From contig JAMXBB010000011.1 in the NCBI GenBank assembly GCA_024138015.1, forward strand, positions 84,744,685 through 84,808,684: a stretch of DNA of 64,000 nt. The letters are read 5' to 3'. Both the position numbers and the translations under genes were made by a program. The stretch comes from Lumnitzera littorea. Its lineage: Eukaryota; Streptophyta; Magnoliopsida; Myrtales; Combretaceae. Within the stretch, counting starts at the first letter, position 1; every line of letters starts with the position of its first letter. Under the pieces are notes generated by a model. The model was not told the origin of the DNA. It saw only the letters and a program-made list of their open reading frames with translations, and did no database searches. Below are positions 26,690-40,559 of this stretch, one piece after another.

Positions 26690-26743
26690 GGTATAGAAAT
26701 TAATATTGATTTAATACCTAGAGCAGTGAGTCTTAAACTTATA
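26690..26743 (+). pseudogene. Continuation of the Ty3/gypsy remnant after the MITE
   Basis: Translation gives GIEINIDLIPRAVSLKLI. This corresponds to the segment that in Ty3 polyproteins directly follows the LLP-M-R motif seen before the MITE (25776-25840). Family resemblance stops at about 26743, before the reverse transcriptase core, so the remnant is truncated there. A one-base shift separates the frames on the two sides. Confidence 0.65.
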
Positions 26744-28299
26744 CTTTTATTTTATACAAGGCCCAATTTGGCCTTGTAATACCTAAATACTATAATTAAG
26801 GCTTTGAAGATTTTATTTTTAATATATGATTAAAGGTTTATCCTTTCCATTTTCTTGTTCTTATCAATTTGGTATAAATATTGTTCTTATCAATCTTTTA
26901 GGAGATTGTGTGTGATCGATCTCGATTACTTAGATCATCCTCAATCGGTAGCAACTCGTTTCGTATTTTTGAATATCACATTAATATTTTGAGTAACTCT
27001 ATTCTCAAGAAGCTCACAATTTTATCCCTTAATTACTTTAGAAAACTTATTTAATAATTTTTTTAAAGCCTCATCAATATATTGTGTAACTTTGTTTTCA
27101 AGAAACTCATAATTTTATCCTTAAATTACTTTACAAACCTTCTTTAATAATTTGTTAAAAGCTTTTATTGGATTCAATATAAATGTTCAACCAATCAAAA
27201 CTAGGGAAAGGAAAAAAGAAAAAGAAACTCACTATTTAAAGTTGCTAAGAGCAACTTGAATCCGCTAAGCAACACCAACAAAGTTCACTTTATCGCTGGA
27301 GAAACGTTGTACCCGTGACTTTATGAAGTCGCGCTTGGTGACGAGGATTCCCTTATAGGAAGTAGTGAGTCATATTAATCTCTCGATATAATAACTTAAT
27401 TCGGTTCATTTGATTGGAGACTCAAATTCAATCGATCTATATCTTCTTTCTTTCTTTCTTTCTTTCTTTTTTTCCTCCCCATACTAAGCACCCAAAAACC
27501 CACAAAAATAGCTACTGTTTAATCATATCCCCCAAAAGATAAATTACTCGGTTTCCATTTATGGTCGTGAGTCGACTTGGTTTCTGCCCATGCTCACATC
27601 TGATTTTCTGGTTGAGTTTTTGAAGATAGTTAGAACTTCAATGTTATAATTTGAGGTCACGTATAGGAACTCAACTTTTTTATTTGTCGATATAGTATTT
27701 CCTAAATGCAATTCAGTTCAAGCTATAATATGAAGTTTTATTTACAAATTTGTCGTAGGTTGATCGTATCTGATCCAAATAGATTATTTGATTTGATATT
27801 TTAAGTATTTGTTTATCCTTTAAGAAACTGGAGGGGGATTATAGAAAAAACAAAACGCATATATATTCAAAGGAAGTCAGATAAATTATAAATCTAAACT
27901 TGAAATTAAATTTAATGGATTGGTTAGCCTAGAATTTAAGTGTTACATGTTGAATTGTAATTTTAAAGAGTTATCTTTGTCATCCATATTTTATGTTTTT
28001 TTTTTATTTATTGGATGTAGCATAAGTTTATAAACGATTATTGATCAAATCGTATGATTTTTAGAGTGCTTTATTAAGTTACTTCAAATCCAGAGTTTAC
28101 GTATTGCCCTTTTTCACAATTATCGAAGACTTGTTTGAATATATGATAGTGGAATTCAAATCTTCAAGAGTTTACATGATTGTGATAGTTTTAAATTCAT
28201 GTTATCTTATTGATATTAATTTTATTACCTATTTAAGCTTTTGAAAATGAACTTACTTGTACATGGAATATATTAGTAGTATTCTTTTCTGGAAGTTGC

Positions 28300-28331
<32 letters not shown>

Positions 28332-28559
28332 AACAAGTTTAATAGATTTCGTTAATATATCCAATATAAAAAACAAAATATCGTAGATTATACTAGCAAT
28401 AAGAACTTTGGATTTGCACTAATCTAGTGTAAGTGCAAGTACCAAAGCTATAACTGAATGCTAACCTTAGTATCAAGATGTACAAAACCAGACTATATCT
28501 GAAGGATTACGAGTTTAAGAAGCTCTCAAGTCTAAGGACCTCGCTGTAGAAATGACTTT
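26744..28559. other. Gene-free stretch with TTTC microsatellites
   Basis: AT-rich DNA with a (TTTC)n run at about 27442-27468 and a (TTTTC)n run at about 28299-28322. 27230-27400 is less AT-rich and has the look of a leader or promoter segment, but no open frame follows it. No gene is called. Confidence 0.4.
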
Positions 28560-29355
28560 CCTAATGGCTCCTTGATGTGATGACCAGGACGGCTCAAGTT
28601 CCTCCCTTGTCATAGAGTAAGAGACTGCCTCGCAAGTCTTCTTAGCCTAAAGAACAAGCTTGAGAAATCTCTAGCTCTATCCATCATAATACTAAAACCA
28701 TTTTAACTCTTCCCCAACCATTACCCCAAATGAGGCTTGTGAATTCACAATGGAAAAAAATAGGTTTTGGCAGAGATAACAAAGAGTTGCTACTGATGAT
28801 ATTCAAACTCATGAGCTTGTCAAGTGTGTGTAATCATTGATGAGCCACGGGCCATAAAATGAAAGCATGGTGTCGAGCATTCCCTTTGTACCAGACCAAC
28901 GAGTTTTGGATCAACCCAGGACAAGGATTACCACTTGGACTATGAGCCTCCTTCATAGATAGGTGTTTATTAGTCTTGTTCTTCTATGTATCAAGCTTCA
29001 AAGACGATCGAATATCTTGCTTTATATCATCCCAAAGCTGTACACTCCACCATGACCTTCTATCTTCACAAAACAAAGAACTTTGATTAGCTTCCTTGGC
29101 CCGACATTGTTCATATTTATTCCTCCCTCCCATCCAATTCACTAGTGGTCCTTTTAGGATGCCAATCATCATACCAATCGGATATGGATTTGCCATCACC
29201 AATTTTCAAGCCTAGGAGTTGAATTGCTTTCTCTTAACCTCAAAAATCTTCTCCAACTCCATGATGCATCACTGGGCATTTTGACTTGCCAAAGGTTCTT
29301 CCCATTCAAAAGCACATGTCTTGCCCAAATTTGTCAAAGGGAGTTTTCGTCACCT
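28560..29355 (-). pseudogene. LINE-1-type non-LTR retrotransposon remnant (zinc-binding RT C-terminus)
   Basis: On minus, from 29355 downwards, the translated pieces are QIWARHVLLNGKNLWQVKMP, then SDASWSWR (about 29335-29240), then a glycine-poor stretch (29202-28984), then LVWYKGNARHHAFILWPVAH (about 28910-28850) and LHTLDKLM, then cysteine/histidine pieces near LCYLCQ and FFHCEFTSLIWGN (about 28790-28710). This order matches the zf-RVT domain following reverse transcriptase in plant LINEs. A TGA replaces a Trp codon (SL*QIW) and several shifts occur. The RT core, endonuclease and ORF1 are absent, and no poly(A) tail or TSD was found. Confidence 0.75.
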
Positions 29356-30672
29356 AAGCATAAGATCCAAACATGTTTTAATGGTATAGGTGTTGTTGTA
29401 CATACACAATATTAGTGCGATGGTGCTGTATATAAGGAATATTAGTGTTATGGTTTGATTCATTCGTATATAATTGTTGTATATATGTAATATTAGCGGT
29501 ACGGTTTCAATTCTACTCTGAGCTCCAGAACAATCATGAACTTGAATAATCATATTTAAGTGTTTGCATCTAAGAGTCGTAGTTGATAAGGGGGGTATTG
29601 ATACTTTAAAAATTCAATTAATTTCCTTAGTTTATGTCATGTCAGGACACTATGAAGATTGGGAGGAATTGAACGATTTGATTAGGGGTATAGCAAGAAA
29701 AATCAAATAACCCAGGTAACAAAGTTTATAATAACTTACATACAACAATTTCTTTACATTGAAGGCAATAGATTAAGCAGTCACTGATGATTCATCCCCT
29801 CTCGAAGCAAGTTCCTTGAAGAAGCATTGCACACTTGTGGATCCTCCACTGGATTGGTCCTATAATAACAGTGACACAACAATAAGCGATGACTATAAGC
29901 AAAGATCTCTATTTTCACAACAGTAGCCTGAGAGAGTACCGTGCTATCTTAAAACGAGACAGCCCCTACAAGCAAAGATTAAGATCAATATTTACATTAG
30001 GCATAAGATAGAGAAATCTGCAAGAGAGAAATCCCTCAGGGGCATGGTCATTCCATGACTGATTACTTCTAGACACAAACCACCCTACAAAATCCATATA
30101 CCGGTGTGGCATAGCTCATTCTATGTGGGTAATTTCAAGAAATATCTTTAGTGAATTCAAACCCGAAACCTCATACAAGTTGTTATGAGAGTGTTTTGGT
30201 CCTCAACCACTAGGCCAACTCTTTGGGTCTTTCTAAATTTTTTTTTTTTTTTTGGCCTGTGGTCCTTTTAAATATTACTTACTAAAACAATTCATTCTTT
30301 TCCTTGCATGTTCTCCTTAGCAAGCAAGTAAATGCAGATGTAAACTTGATGCTCCCTGGAGAAAGCAGGGAAAAATTAATGATATGAAATATGCTAATAA
30401 ATTATACCTCAGAAAAGATCATGCCATAGGTTACACAGCAACTACTCATTTGCTGTCAGCTTTGGTTTGTTGCAAGATAATTGATCCAGGCATCTGTTTG
30501 TACCTGGACATTGTAGAAGAGCTCTCTCGGTAAACAAGCATTCAGATCGTTCAGAAGTTGAATACGAGATTCGGCACCACAAGTTTACTTGACCTTTTCT
30601 TTTTTGGAAGAATTGTCCTTAAACTCTGTTCTTGGGTATCACTTCTTCACATAAACTGGCACAACTTACAGG
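29356..30672. other. Gene-poor stretch downstream of the FRS pseudogene
   Basis: No complete gene. The main candidate inside is a short possible terminal exon at 29773-29859 (listed separately). A T-rich run lies at about 30237-30252. Part of 30300-30670 may be 3' UTR or intron of the FRS gene: a consensus-like donor GTAAGT occurs on minus just after its stop codon. Confidence 0.4.
29773..29859 (-). CDS. Possible 29-codon terminal exon (weak)
   Basis: On minus, an AG acceptor at 29861-29860 is followed by an open frame with balanced Ser/Gly-rich composition (starting DQSSGG) ending in TAA at 29775-29773. It lies downstream, in transcript direction, of the FRS pseudogene, whose last frame is followed by a GTAAGT donor. 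It could be a 3' exon of that gene. I do not recognise the peptide, and chance is a fair alternative. Confidence 0.2.
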   Translation of the reverse strand, partial: DQSSGGSTSVQCFFKELASRGDESSVTA

Positions 30673-32805
30673 CTAAGCCAAGCTATTTATGCTCTCACAC
30701 CTTTTTAAAGCTTCTTCAAGGGCATTAAAAGCCATAATATAACTCTCCTGAGAAAAAGATCCTTCATCACCCAACTTAAATGCGTGCTGGCATAGGTTAT
30801 TGTAGCATTGAACCCCAGAAAGAAGAACAGGTGAATCTTGCCTCCCTTGACAATCTGTTCTTTGCATACTTTGTCCAGCGGCTTAAAATATACTGTGCTA
30901 GAATACTGTGAACTCCAGACATTTGCTGAACAACCATAACATGTCTACAAGGAAATCCATTGAATTCAAATGAATGACATGAGCACGATAAATCAGATGT
31001 TTTTTCATACCAAACAACAGTAAGATCTCTATTCTCTTCAAAATCTTGAACCTTGAAACTTTTAACTGTTCCATCTTCACTTTTCTTCTTTGGATGACAA
31101 GCAACAACTCCTAAAACCTCAACCTGAAACTTTTTGAATATTGTATGAGTATACATATCCGCCAGTTGTTTCTCAAAAGGTTATGGAGACTTCAGTCCTG
31201 GCTGCTGCCTCTGCCAGGTCTCAAAATCTGCTTTTGCTTCTTCTTCGTACTTCACTCACATTACATTTTTGCAATTTTTTAAAAATTCTCTGAGTGTAGT
31301 TCTTCGCAGCACATATTTGTCAAGGAAAGAGCTCGTGCAATCTGATTGCTGGGCTGTGGACATCCCCCCTAAAAAGATGTTTCTCATGTAACTAGGTATC
31401 CATTGCTTATGATCTTCATATACTCCCCAAGTTAAATCTATTGATTATTTTTTTCCAACTTTTTTCAAATTGTCCAGCAGTACATGACTTAAGCACACAT
31501 TTATTAAACTTCTTTATAATATTTCCTTCTTGCCTTATGACATAATTGAGCTTCTCAGGAAGCTTACTCAATATGTGCCCCAAACAGAAACAATGATGGG
31601 AATTGGGTAAAACCTCTGCAATAGCCTCCTTCGGGGCTTTGTCCTGGTCAGTAAGGATTACAGCTGGAGCATGACCTGCCATTGCTTGTAGCCATGCCCT
31701 CTGCAGCCAAACATACGTTTCTTTAGTTTCATCCGCAAGTAATGCACATCCAAGTAGCAATGGCTGAAAGTGATGGTTTATACCTATCAAAGGAGCAAAG
31801 GGAAGCTTGAAGTCATTTTTACTGTATGTTGTGTTAAGAAGGACCGCATCACCAAAATTTCCATAGCTCAGCCTTCCTTTTGCATCCACCCAAAACACAT
31901 TTCTTAGACAATGCTCTTGATTCAAATCTATGGCATAAAAAAAGTTGGGATTTTCATTTTGCATGTTGATAGAATAATTGAGCATTAACTGAATGTCTCC
32001 TTCATCTGTGCATAAATTCTGACCAGTGTCTGATTGATTGGGGATGTGCCATTTATGCTTTCCAGGTTTTTCACATCCACCACATTGTTTTGACATAGAA
32101 ACATACAACTTTTTTGTTCTATCCCTGACATTGCTGAATATTTCTCCACCACCATGAGTCAAACCTAAGTTCCTATAACTCCTAAAATCATACCCTTGGT
32201 CGGGATAAATTCTGTGATTATGCTCCGTGATAAAAGTATGGACTACCCATCTTCCATCTTGCCTTCTTTTTGCATGCATGCATGCTTTGCAATCTGTTTT
32301 TGACCACGACCAATTGAATCTACCTCGTTGTTTCTTAACCGGGACTGCAATGCTCTGTAGTAGAACTTGCTTCTACCGATGCATACGGTGCAGTATCTGG
32401 CTTGTTACCATATCTAGTACATGCGAATTTTGCATCTATAAATTTTCCGGACACTCTCGACTGGCGGCTGGCTTTTATAATGGCAGAAAATCCCACCAAC
32501 TTTGCATAATCTCTATAAGAAGCAAATGCATCTTCCTTTGACTCAAATTCCATGCCATCATGAGGCTCAATATTTTCTAACACTGTTCCATTTCCCTCTC
32601 CCAAGTATCCTTCCTGCATACATTCTGATAGAGTTTGATTCAAATTGGGTCCACTTCTCTGCCTCCCATAGCAAGAAACACTACAAGGATTGCCTCCATC
32701 GGTCTCATGTTCCTCGTTTCCCCCATTGCTTGTATTAATGAGGGGATCCAGTCCAACAGCAGCCTTGTGACGTTCTCTCAGTGGCTGTTCAAGATCTATT
32801 TCCAT
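30673..32805 (-). pseudogene. FRS: FAR1-related sequence (FRS) family gene, disrupted
   Basis: FHY3/FAR1-type proteins are nuclear transcription regulators domesticated from Mutator-like transposases. The FAR1 DNA-binding domain is in two frames: 32805-32335 (GMEFESKEDAFASYRDYAKL) and, after a one-base shift near 32345, the frame open to 31416 (KTDCKACMHAKR, RWVVHTFITEHNH). The MULE-derived domain follows (DAVLLNTTYSKNDFKLPFAP, then CALLADETKETYVWLQ and ILTDQD). A second one-base shift falls near 31425. The next frame reads YEDHKQWIPSYM and contains two stops, one before VKYEEEAKADFETW and one before PFEKQLADMYTHT. The SWIM zinc finger is CSCHSFEFNGFPCRH (about 30990-30945). A third shift near 30845 leads to the C-terminal frame NLCQHAFKLGDEGSFSQESY, ending at 30673. 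Three shifts plus two stops make it a pseudogene unless the assembly is wrong here. Confidence 0.85.
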
Positions 32806-35142
32806 GGAGAAGCCAGGTTTTATAATGGAAGGTCTTCACATGCATAAAAATAACCATAGCAAAGGAAATTTGGAACCAGTCAGCTTCTGATGAGGGTTCA
32901 GACATTGCCATATTTTCCATCCATATTGTAATATGACAAGACAGAGACCGCATATTTGACTAAAAGAAGTAAGGGTATAACTAGTTGTAGCTAGCTAGCT
33001 AGTGCGCTAGCTTTTTCCCTGACTAGTAAAGGTTCAGGAACTGCCCATTCAGATTAATATCTATTAAAATGTCATGAATTTCTCCTTCAGTGGTCACACC
33101 AATAATTGCTATTAATATATATAGACAGAAAAAGATGTAAAGATAATAACAAAGCCATTTCAATGCAAAAGCAAAATACACAGAATTTAGATGTTTTTAG
33201 CTACATGATGGCATGCTTCTTCGCAATTGAAAAATAAACTGATCTTATTGATATTTGCTGCGCTCAATTGATACAGTTCAATCCAGAAACAATTAATCAC
33301 GCTCATGTCAATTATGATTCTGATTAAAAAATCTCCAATATATATTCAATGTATTTTCTTATTTGGATTTGATTATCACAGTAGTGGAGGATCTGAGGAG
33401 CCAAGGCAATTCCATTTAAAATTGAATCTACAAGGACATGAGTAATTCTGTCTCCCATCAAGATTCACAACAACCAAAAGTTTTCAAGTAGGTGAACAAA
33501 CAAACTGCAGACAGGATATATTGAGCATAGAATAAACCTCTCAAGACATATCGGATGAATTCAAGAGCTTCAAGCATTCACTCTGACACCTTCTAAGATA
33601 AATATCATTCCAATTGGGCAATTGGTGTTGGTTGACGGAGACGGTTCTTGCACAGGCATCAAGTTGGGGAAAAATCTCAAAAATATTTAAAACTCCAAAT
33701 GCTCAAGTCTCTGTATGTGGCATATTCATACTTCTTATTATATGGTAGCTTTCAGTCAATCATGACTAGAAATATGTTAATTAGATGCAAAACTTAGGCA
33801 CTGTTTGGTTTTGAAAGTTTTAGAGAAGTAACATATAAAATATCAACCCAAAACACAATACGTATACCATAACAATGTAAAATATTAATATCGTATAATT
33901 GATAACTTATAATTAAGAAAAAGAATTCCAAAACAGTATCATTCCAACGACGAACCCACCAATTACCTGGCCAAAGTTACCAATGACGCGTAATTTTTCC
34001 ATTCCTGCATATCTGATGCTCAAAACATGTAATAATAGTTTTACACCGAAACTGAAGCGCAATACAAGCACTTGTTTATCTGTAACTATGTATAAGTTGT
34101 TTAACAGGCAAACCATATACACCATTCCAAGATGTATAAACAATATTGCTGAAATGTTTAATCCATAACTTGAACGGGGGAAAAAAAAATACAAAATAAC
34201 CAAGAAGTACTCGAACCCAGTTTGATATCAACTCATAAGCACAAGTCAGAATAAAACTCTGAAGACAAATAGGACTAATATAAAGACTCTCCAACCAAGT
34301 CCATCTCCTTCTATCAGACATCTTAATGAACAAATTTTATAATCCCGATCTTAGAAATTTTTCCATAGCTTCATTTCATGCTGATTGACTTATTCGATTC
34401 ATAGCTTCATGTGTTGGTGATATACTGAGAAAGGATGTTGATAACATAATAATATCGGTGGAACCACACAGAATCAATGGACTAATAAGTTAACCAACCT
34501 AAAGGGGACACAGAAATGTGAATACGATTATCTATCGACTCTTTTCACAATACAAAAGGTGCTTTCTCGTTAGCTCTTTTTTAATCTGATAGAATGTGCT
34601 TCCGCATTCTCACCGCACACCAAAGTCGTCTAATGTCTTTTTACTTGTTATTGAAAGAGCATTTGTTCACCAATTTTCCATTAGCATACATGGGTTACTA
34701 AGCCCAATAAGTGCATGTGTAGGTGAATCGCCTTTCCATGTACTGAGTAAGTTTCGGTATTATTAGACAATTTGTATCTGCTGACGACATGAAATGGAAA
34801 GAAAATATCAAAAGCAAAACGGATTCCTAGGAGAATTACAATAAAAGCAAAGCATCTAAAGTAAAACGCATTCCCGGGATTAGAGACTCTACAATATAGG
34901 ATGACGTGGTGCACATAAGCTTTCTAAAGCAAACACACATGGCGGATGCAGGGTCTGGACCTATAATTTAATTTCAATTTCAGGCACCCTAATTCACGGT
35001 AGAAATTATATACGGAGGATTGCCAGAGAGAGAGAGAGAGACTCTTACGAGTCAAAAGTGGTGCTGTTTAAGCATTGAGGACCGAGCGAGTAGAAATTAT
35101 TACAGCCTTTTTTTCAAAAAAAAAAATCACGAAAAAGAGCAT
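32806..35142. other. Gene-free region upstream of the FRS pseudogene
   Basis: This stretch should contain the former FRS promoter and 5' UTR. A tagctagctagct run lies near 32990-33012, and an (AG)n run near 35025-35041. Open frames such as 34076-34333 and 34681-34914 (minus) are not recognisable. No other gene is supported. Confidence 0.4.
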
Positions 35143-35215
35143 ATTTTAAAAAAAATTACCAATATAGCATCAATTAAATGCACCTTTAGTTACTCATATT
35201 TTTTACACCTCAGGT

Positions 35216-35437
35216 TTTAAAAAAAAATTATAAATATAGTATATTGAAAGCGTATTAAGTGAATATATTTTCGGTTATTCTTTTTTTTTTATACTAAAAA
35301 CGCATGTAATGGATATATCTTCAGTATGGTATAAAAAAAATTATAAATATAGTAAATATAGTATACTAAAGGCGTATTAAGTGAATATATTTTCAGTTAT
35401 TTTTTTTTTTTTACATTAAAGGTGCATGTGTCTTCAG
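35216..35437. repeat. Two tandem ~110-bp subterminal units of the MULE
   Basis: Each unit runs from an A-rich start (attataaatatagta) through gcgtattaagtgaatatatt and a T-run to a cgcatg/tgcatg...cttcag end. Unit boundaries are roughly 35216-35332 and 35333-35437. A third, more diverged unit precedes them (35143-35215). Tandem subterminal repeats are common in plant MULEs and may be transposase-binding sites. Confidence 0.65.
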
Positions 35438-35480
35438 CGTAATTAGTCATAATTGAAGACACATGCAGTACATGCACCTT
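35419..35480. repeat. Perfect-arm hairpin at the inner edge of the MULE subterminal array
   Basis: Arm GCATGTGTCTTCA at 35424-35436 pairs perfectly with TGAAGACACATGC at 35454-35466, with a 17-base loop. The outer words AAGGTGCATG (35419-35428) and CATGCACCTT (35471-35480) are also mutually inverted. Confidence 0.8.
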
Positions 35481-37669
35481 CAGTAGGCCCGGTATAAATA
35501 TCTCAATTTACGCAACTACAACTCATTCTTACCTATATCTATTTTTAAAATTTCTAAAACATAAAGAAAATTCAAGAAAACTTATAGTTGAAGTACCGGA
35601 CCATTTCTCTACGCAAGTGAACGTTTGAAACATGTAACAATTTATAACTTGTAGGCATGTTATTTATTTATTTTATTTTATTAATAATCAACATTATGTA
35701 ATTATTATTTTTAGAAAAAAATTTGTTATGTTATTATGTAAATTTCGTAATCGTAGATGTACCATAAGTTATATAAATTATTAATATTTCATAAAAATTT
35801 ATTATATATTGTATAAATTTAGGATTGTTTTGTATTGCAATAGGTAAGTTATACGAATGTGGGTATAAATAATGTTGGAATGTAAGTGGAAATTGTTGTG
35901 TGTGTATGTATATATATATATATATATATATTGCATTTTTTATTGTGTTGAGTCGAATTAGAAAATTAAAGCTTGGTAATTGTGTTAACGACGCAGATTA
36001 CCGAGATGATTAAGTGCATTTTGTAAAGTTATCGCTCAATGTATAAATGAAGTTTATAATGTCATCTAAACATTCGGTTCATTGTAGCATTATTATGGAG
36101 GAAATAGCAGATTACGTGAAAGTTATTGTATATATGAACAAAAATATAGTGATGGGTAGTTGGGGGCCAGAATATGATAGAGAGCCCGTTAGGAAGTTCA
36201 AAATTAGGAAGGATTCAAACTTCTCTCATTTCAATCAGAAAATTTGTAGATGCACTGGAGTTGACCTGAGTGGTGTTAAACTTGTGCACAAACATTCCTT
36301 TTTTCATGATGCTGGAGTTGTCTATAAGTTAATGGTCATTAGAGATGATGAGGATGTTAAGAATTTCATTTAGATGGCAAAGTCTTTTAGGGAACGAAGT
36401 ATTCAAAAAGTGTACATAAGGCATATTAAGGAATCGAGTACTTAGAATGAACATGAAATACACGAGCCAAATAATCTAACCCTTTCGGATTACAATGTGC
36501 ATTCAACAATGACCAGTGCAGAGCAAACAAATGTGAATCAATCAAATGAGGATCAATCGAATGAATCGTACATGGATTTCTTTGAGTATAAGTACGTGAA
36601 TATCAGAGAAGAGTAGCTTGATGAAACATTGGGTCCCATTATCGAACATAAAAGTCTTATGATCTGTATGTAGAGAGAATGCATATGGATATAAATGTCG
36701 ATGATGGGGAAAATGCGGTAGATGTAGATATAGATGTAGATAGTGATGAGGATGATATGAAGATGATGTTGGCCTCAAAGATGACCATGTTAAGGATTTG
36801 GAAGAAGCCTAGGTGAGACCATATGTTAACGGGAGTAGTATGTCGGTCCAAACACTTTGCAGTGACAATTCGAGTAGGCCATACCATCAAATTGGTGAAG
36901 TATTGTCAAGTAGGCAGTTTGAAGATTTTCCGCAAATAAACGAACTTGTTGACAGGCTTATCAGAGATTATGTCCCATTTTACAACAAATGGTACGATGG
37001 CAGCGGCTATGTAACATTCGAGAGAGATGTTAATAAAATGTGCAGTAACATCATCAACTCTGATGACTTGAGTATCGGTATGCATTTTAATACAAAGAAG
37101 GATCTTATAAATGCAGTTAAGTCATTCTACCTAAGGAACCACTATGATTTTCATGTAGATATTTTGAAACCGAATGTGTACATTATCTACTGCAAAAAGA
37201 AAGACCAGGATCGTAAGTGGAGGCTACGGGCTTGTTTGAAAAAAGTAGAGGGTCTTTTCAAAATAACAATTTTAGAGGATTCACACACTTGTGTAAACTT
37301 AATGATGAACTGAGATCATCTTTAACTTGACAACAACATAATGACTACACTATTCATCAATAGTGTATGGAACAATCTTGATATTAAGATACCTAATATT
37401 GCCGCTAATATGCAAATTATATATGGGTACACAGTAAGCAATAGAAGAGTTTTTGAGGCCAAGCAAAATGTTGTTGAGATGGTATACAGTAATTGAGAGA
37501 AGTCGTATAATGAGTTACCGAGATTATTAAATGCAATGAAGTTGAGTAACCTAGGGACATAAGTGAATTGAGGTTGAAGTAGTTCACCAAAGCAAAGTTA
37601 ATCTTAGTTCAAGTGAGTTTTTTGGACATTTGGACAATATGTTAAAGCCTTCAAATACTGTCGACCTAT

Positions 37670-40559
37670 TGTTACGCCCCGAAGTCGCAAAGTCGCAACA
37701 GTCCCGCCGTGTAAACCATTCTATGATAGTAACTGGCCTCACAGTGCCTACCATAGAGATAATCTACACAAGGCGTCGACGACTTCTCGCTTTGAAGTAA
37801 ACAGTTTGATTAATGATTATACAATAATTATGATAATTATCACAAAGTTCTATAAAACATAGATAATTATAAATAAGTCCACAGAGCTTCCCAGGAAGTT
37901 TTATATAATAACTACAGTTTACTAATTTACAGAATAACTAACAGTCTTCAACCTTTAACTACAAGGTCAGTCTAATTACACATTATGCTAAATAACTTGA
38001 TCCTCACACCCCTGGCTTCAAAAGGACTAACCTCTGGATAATTGTAGGGCGGCATAGTACTTGAAGAGATTACAAATCAGAACCTGCAAAAGGATCTACA
38101 AGGGTATGAGCAACTACAGCTCAGTAAGTTGAATTGGAGACTCATGAATGCATACAAGCACAAACAGGGTTATCAAACAATTATTTTCATGCAATGCAAC
38201 AATCAAGTGTCATCGCACAACGTAGTCCGGTCCGTTGTGAAATCAGAGAAATTTCACCCGCTCCAATCCGGGTTAAGGAGTTCCATGTTATGCAGCAGCT
38301 CACAACCAAACCCAGGCTTGTGCAATGGAGACCTCGCTCCTCCCACGACTACCTTCGAACCATTGACTTCACCCCCGCCGCGACCTCCTCTCCTGTCACT
38401 TAGTTCGACTGAGGATGAAGAAGGGACCATTTTGCAATCCTGCGCTATCCCTTTCGAAGGGGTCGGTATTTGGTTGGAGAGTCCTATGATCCCCTAACGG
38501 TTTGCAATGCATGACATTTTTGGTTATTAGGGTTGACTAAGATTAAATTCCAATTAGGGTGTTAAACAAGTTCATACCAATTCAATCAGTCACAAAATCA
38601 TTCACAATACAAATTTCAGCACAAATTCAGATACATCAAGCACATGCACAAGCTACTTACATTCACAATCATATACAAGCCTAAGTCTCCGAGTACCACA
38701 AAATTAGTACTCTATTACAATAAGCAATAACCCAACTTACCTGAATTTACTCAATCGCTCGATCCTCTAGTTGCGAGTTGATTTGTTTCTGGGTGTCCTA
38801 TAATACAAATAGGTTCTTTTAGTACTTATATTTTATGGATTCTTATTCTAATTTATAATGTAACTCATTTTCCTCATGTATACCTACGACGTATTAATAA
38901 TTCATTGTATTCTATTTCGGGGTTCGACTCCTAAACTAGATTCTAATTTTAATTCCTAAGTCATAATCAAGCTCAAATCCCAATGTGACATTAATCACGT
39001 TATGTTCGGGTATTCAAATATCCTATTGGGTCGTAATTTTGGTATTCTAAACTATTCGGTACACGCTAACCCTAATTGTGGTATCGGATTTATTTCCGAT
39101 GTGTACAAATCTTACATTTTGAGATATTTACTTAAAATTAAATATTATTTCAGATTCATTATTTTTCTGATTTCAATTATAATATTATCTAAATAACTTT
39201 ATTTTTTTTATTTATTAATTTACATTTTCACATATTCCTAATTTCTTATATTCTTTACCTAATTTCCCTAATTAACCATACTTAGTACCTAAAGGCTAGG
39301 ATTAGGGTTCCACTACAGAGATTAACTTCCTTAAACATCTAATTAAGATCCAAATCAGTAATTAACATCCTAATCACCTAATTAATCATAAATCACCCAA
39401 TTTTACCATCATTTTAGGGCTAAAAATTAACTTAAAATTTTCGAAAATTAATTTTGAAAAAAATGGCTTCATAGCACTGTTCTACATCATATGAGAATCC
39501 TACAGAAAAATTTTGAGCCCCAAACTACATCCCTAAGCCTATTTAATTTCCGGTTTAATCATGCTCGGTTTTGAACAATTTATTAAGGACCCTATATTTC
39601 CAGACATAATTAAACTAAATTAATATTTTTCCCTAAATCTACATACAATAAAACCTCAGAACAACAAGTTTCATAATTTTCTGGGCAAAATAACTAATTT
39701 TACAAAATTATACAAAAATCGAGGTGAATAAATGACTAACCGGTTCGAAGTTTTCTAGCCGTCCAAACCCGGTCCAAGGCTGTCGGCCGGTCCAGGCGGT
39801 GGTCCTAGTGTAGGGTGGTGGTGGTGGTTCGGTCCCAGGTGGTGGTGGGTGGTGGTTTTAGTTCACCTTGTTAATCTGCACAGTTTTTTTTTTTTTTTCT
39901 GAAATTTCTCTCGATTTTTTTTGTGTCTCGATTTTTCTCAGATCACAAACTAGCCAAATGACTTCTGATAATTTTTTCCTTATTTATAGACAAATGTAGT
40001 AATTAATATGCATTAATTTGATGGGATTTTTCCCCATTTCCTTGATTTTTGGCTCTTTGTTTGTCAAATTCTTATTGGTTAATTTTTTTCTTTTCAGTCC
40101 ACGACCTAATCTTGTTGTAGTTATCCTCTTCTGATTTTTTTATAATTATTTTGTATTTTTCTTTAATTATTTACTTAGTTTTCGGCCAATTTTAGTAATT
40201 ACGTGTATTTTTATCTACACGTAAATACATGTAGGGTACACGTAAACATTTCTAAATATTATTTTGGTCATTCTAAAATTTTTAGTATACATATAATCTA
40301 TCTCTACTAATTTATTAGTTATTATATTACACTTTTTACCTTTTCGGTAATTAGCAGTTATTATGCTTAAAATTTGAAAATTTTATAGACTCCTATTTTA
40401 CTACTTACTTTCTTAAATTTAAATTTACAGGGTCATTTTTACTGGTATTTTGCTAAATAGTTTATAATTTGGGTTTGATCGGATCCTTTAGCCGATTGCC
40501 CTAAACTTTGAGTTTTAAGTTCAAACCTATGGTTACTTGGCTTGGCTTTAGGGCTTACA
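37670..40559 (-). mobile_element. Solo LTR, copy C, with 5-bp TSD CCTAT, inside the MULE transposase
   Basis: This 2890-bp block starts TGTTACGCCCCG and ends GGGCTTACA, flanked by CCTAT at 37665-37669 and 40560-40564. Excising it with one TSD copy rejoins the transposase codons (…TGT CGA CCT ATT ATA…) in frame, proving a clean insertion. It is collinear with copies A and B and has no internal domain. The minus-strand TATA box lies at 39981-39989. It lacks the complete hairpin of copies A and B. Confidence 0.95.
39981..39989 (-). promoter_or_regulatory. Predicted LTR TATA box, copy C
   Basis: CTATAAATA on minus, equivalent to 3025-3033 and 19896-19904. Confidence 0.6.
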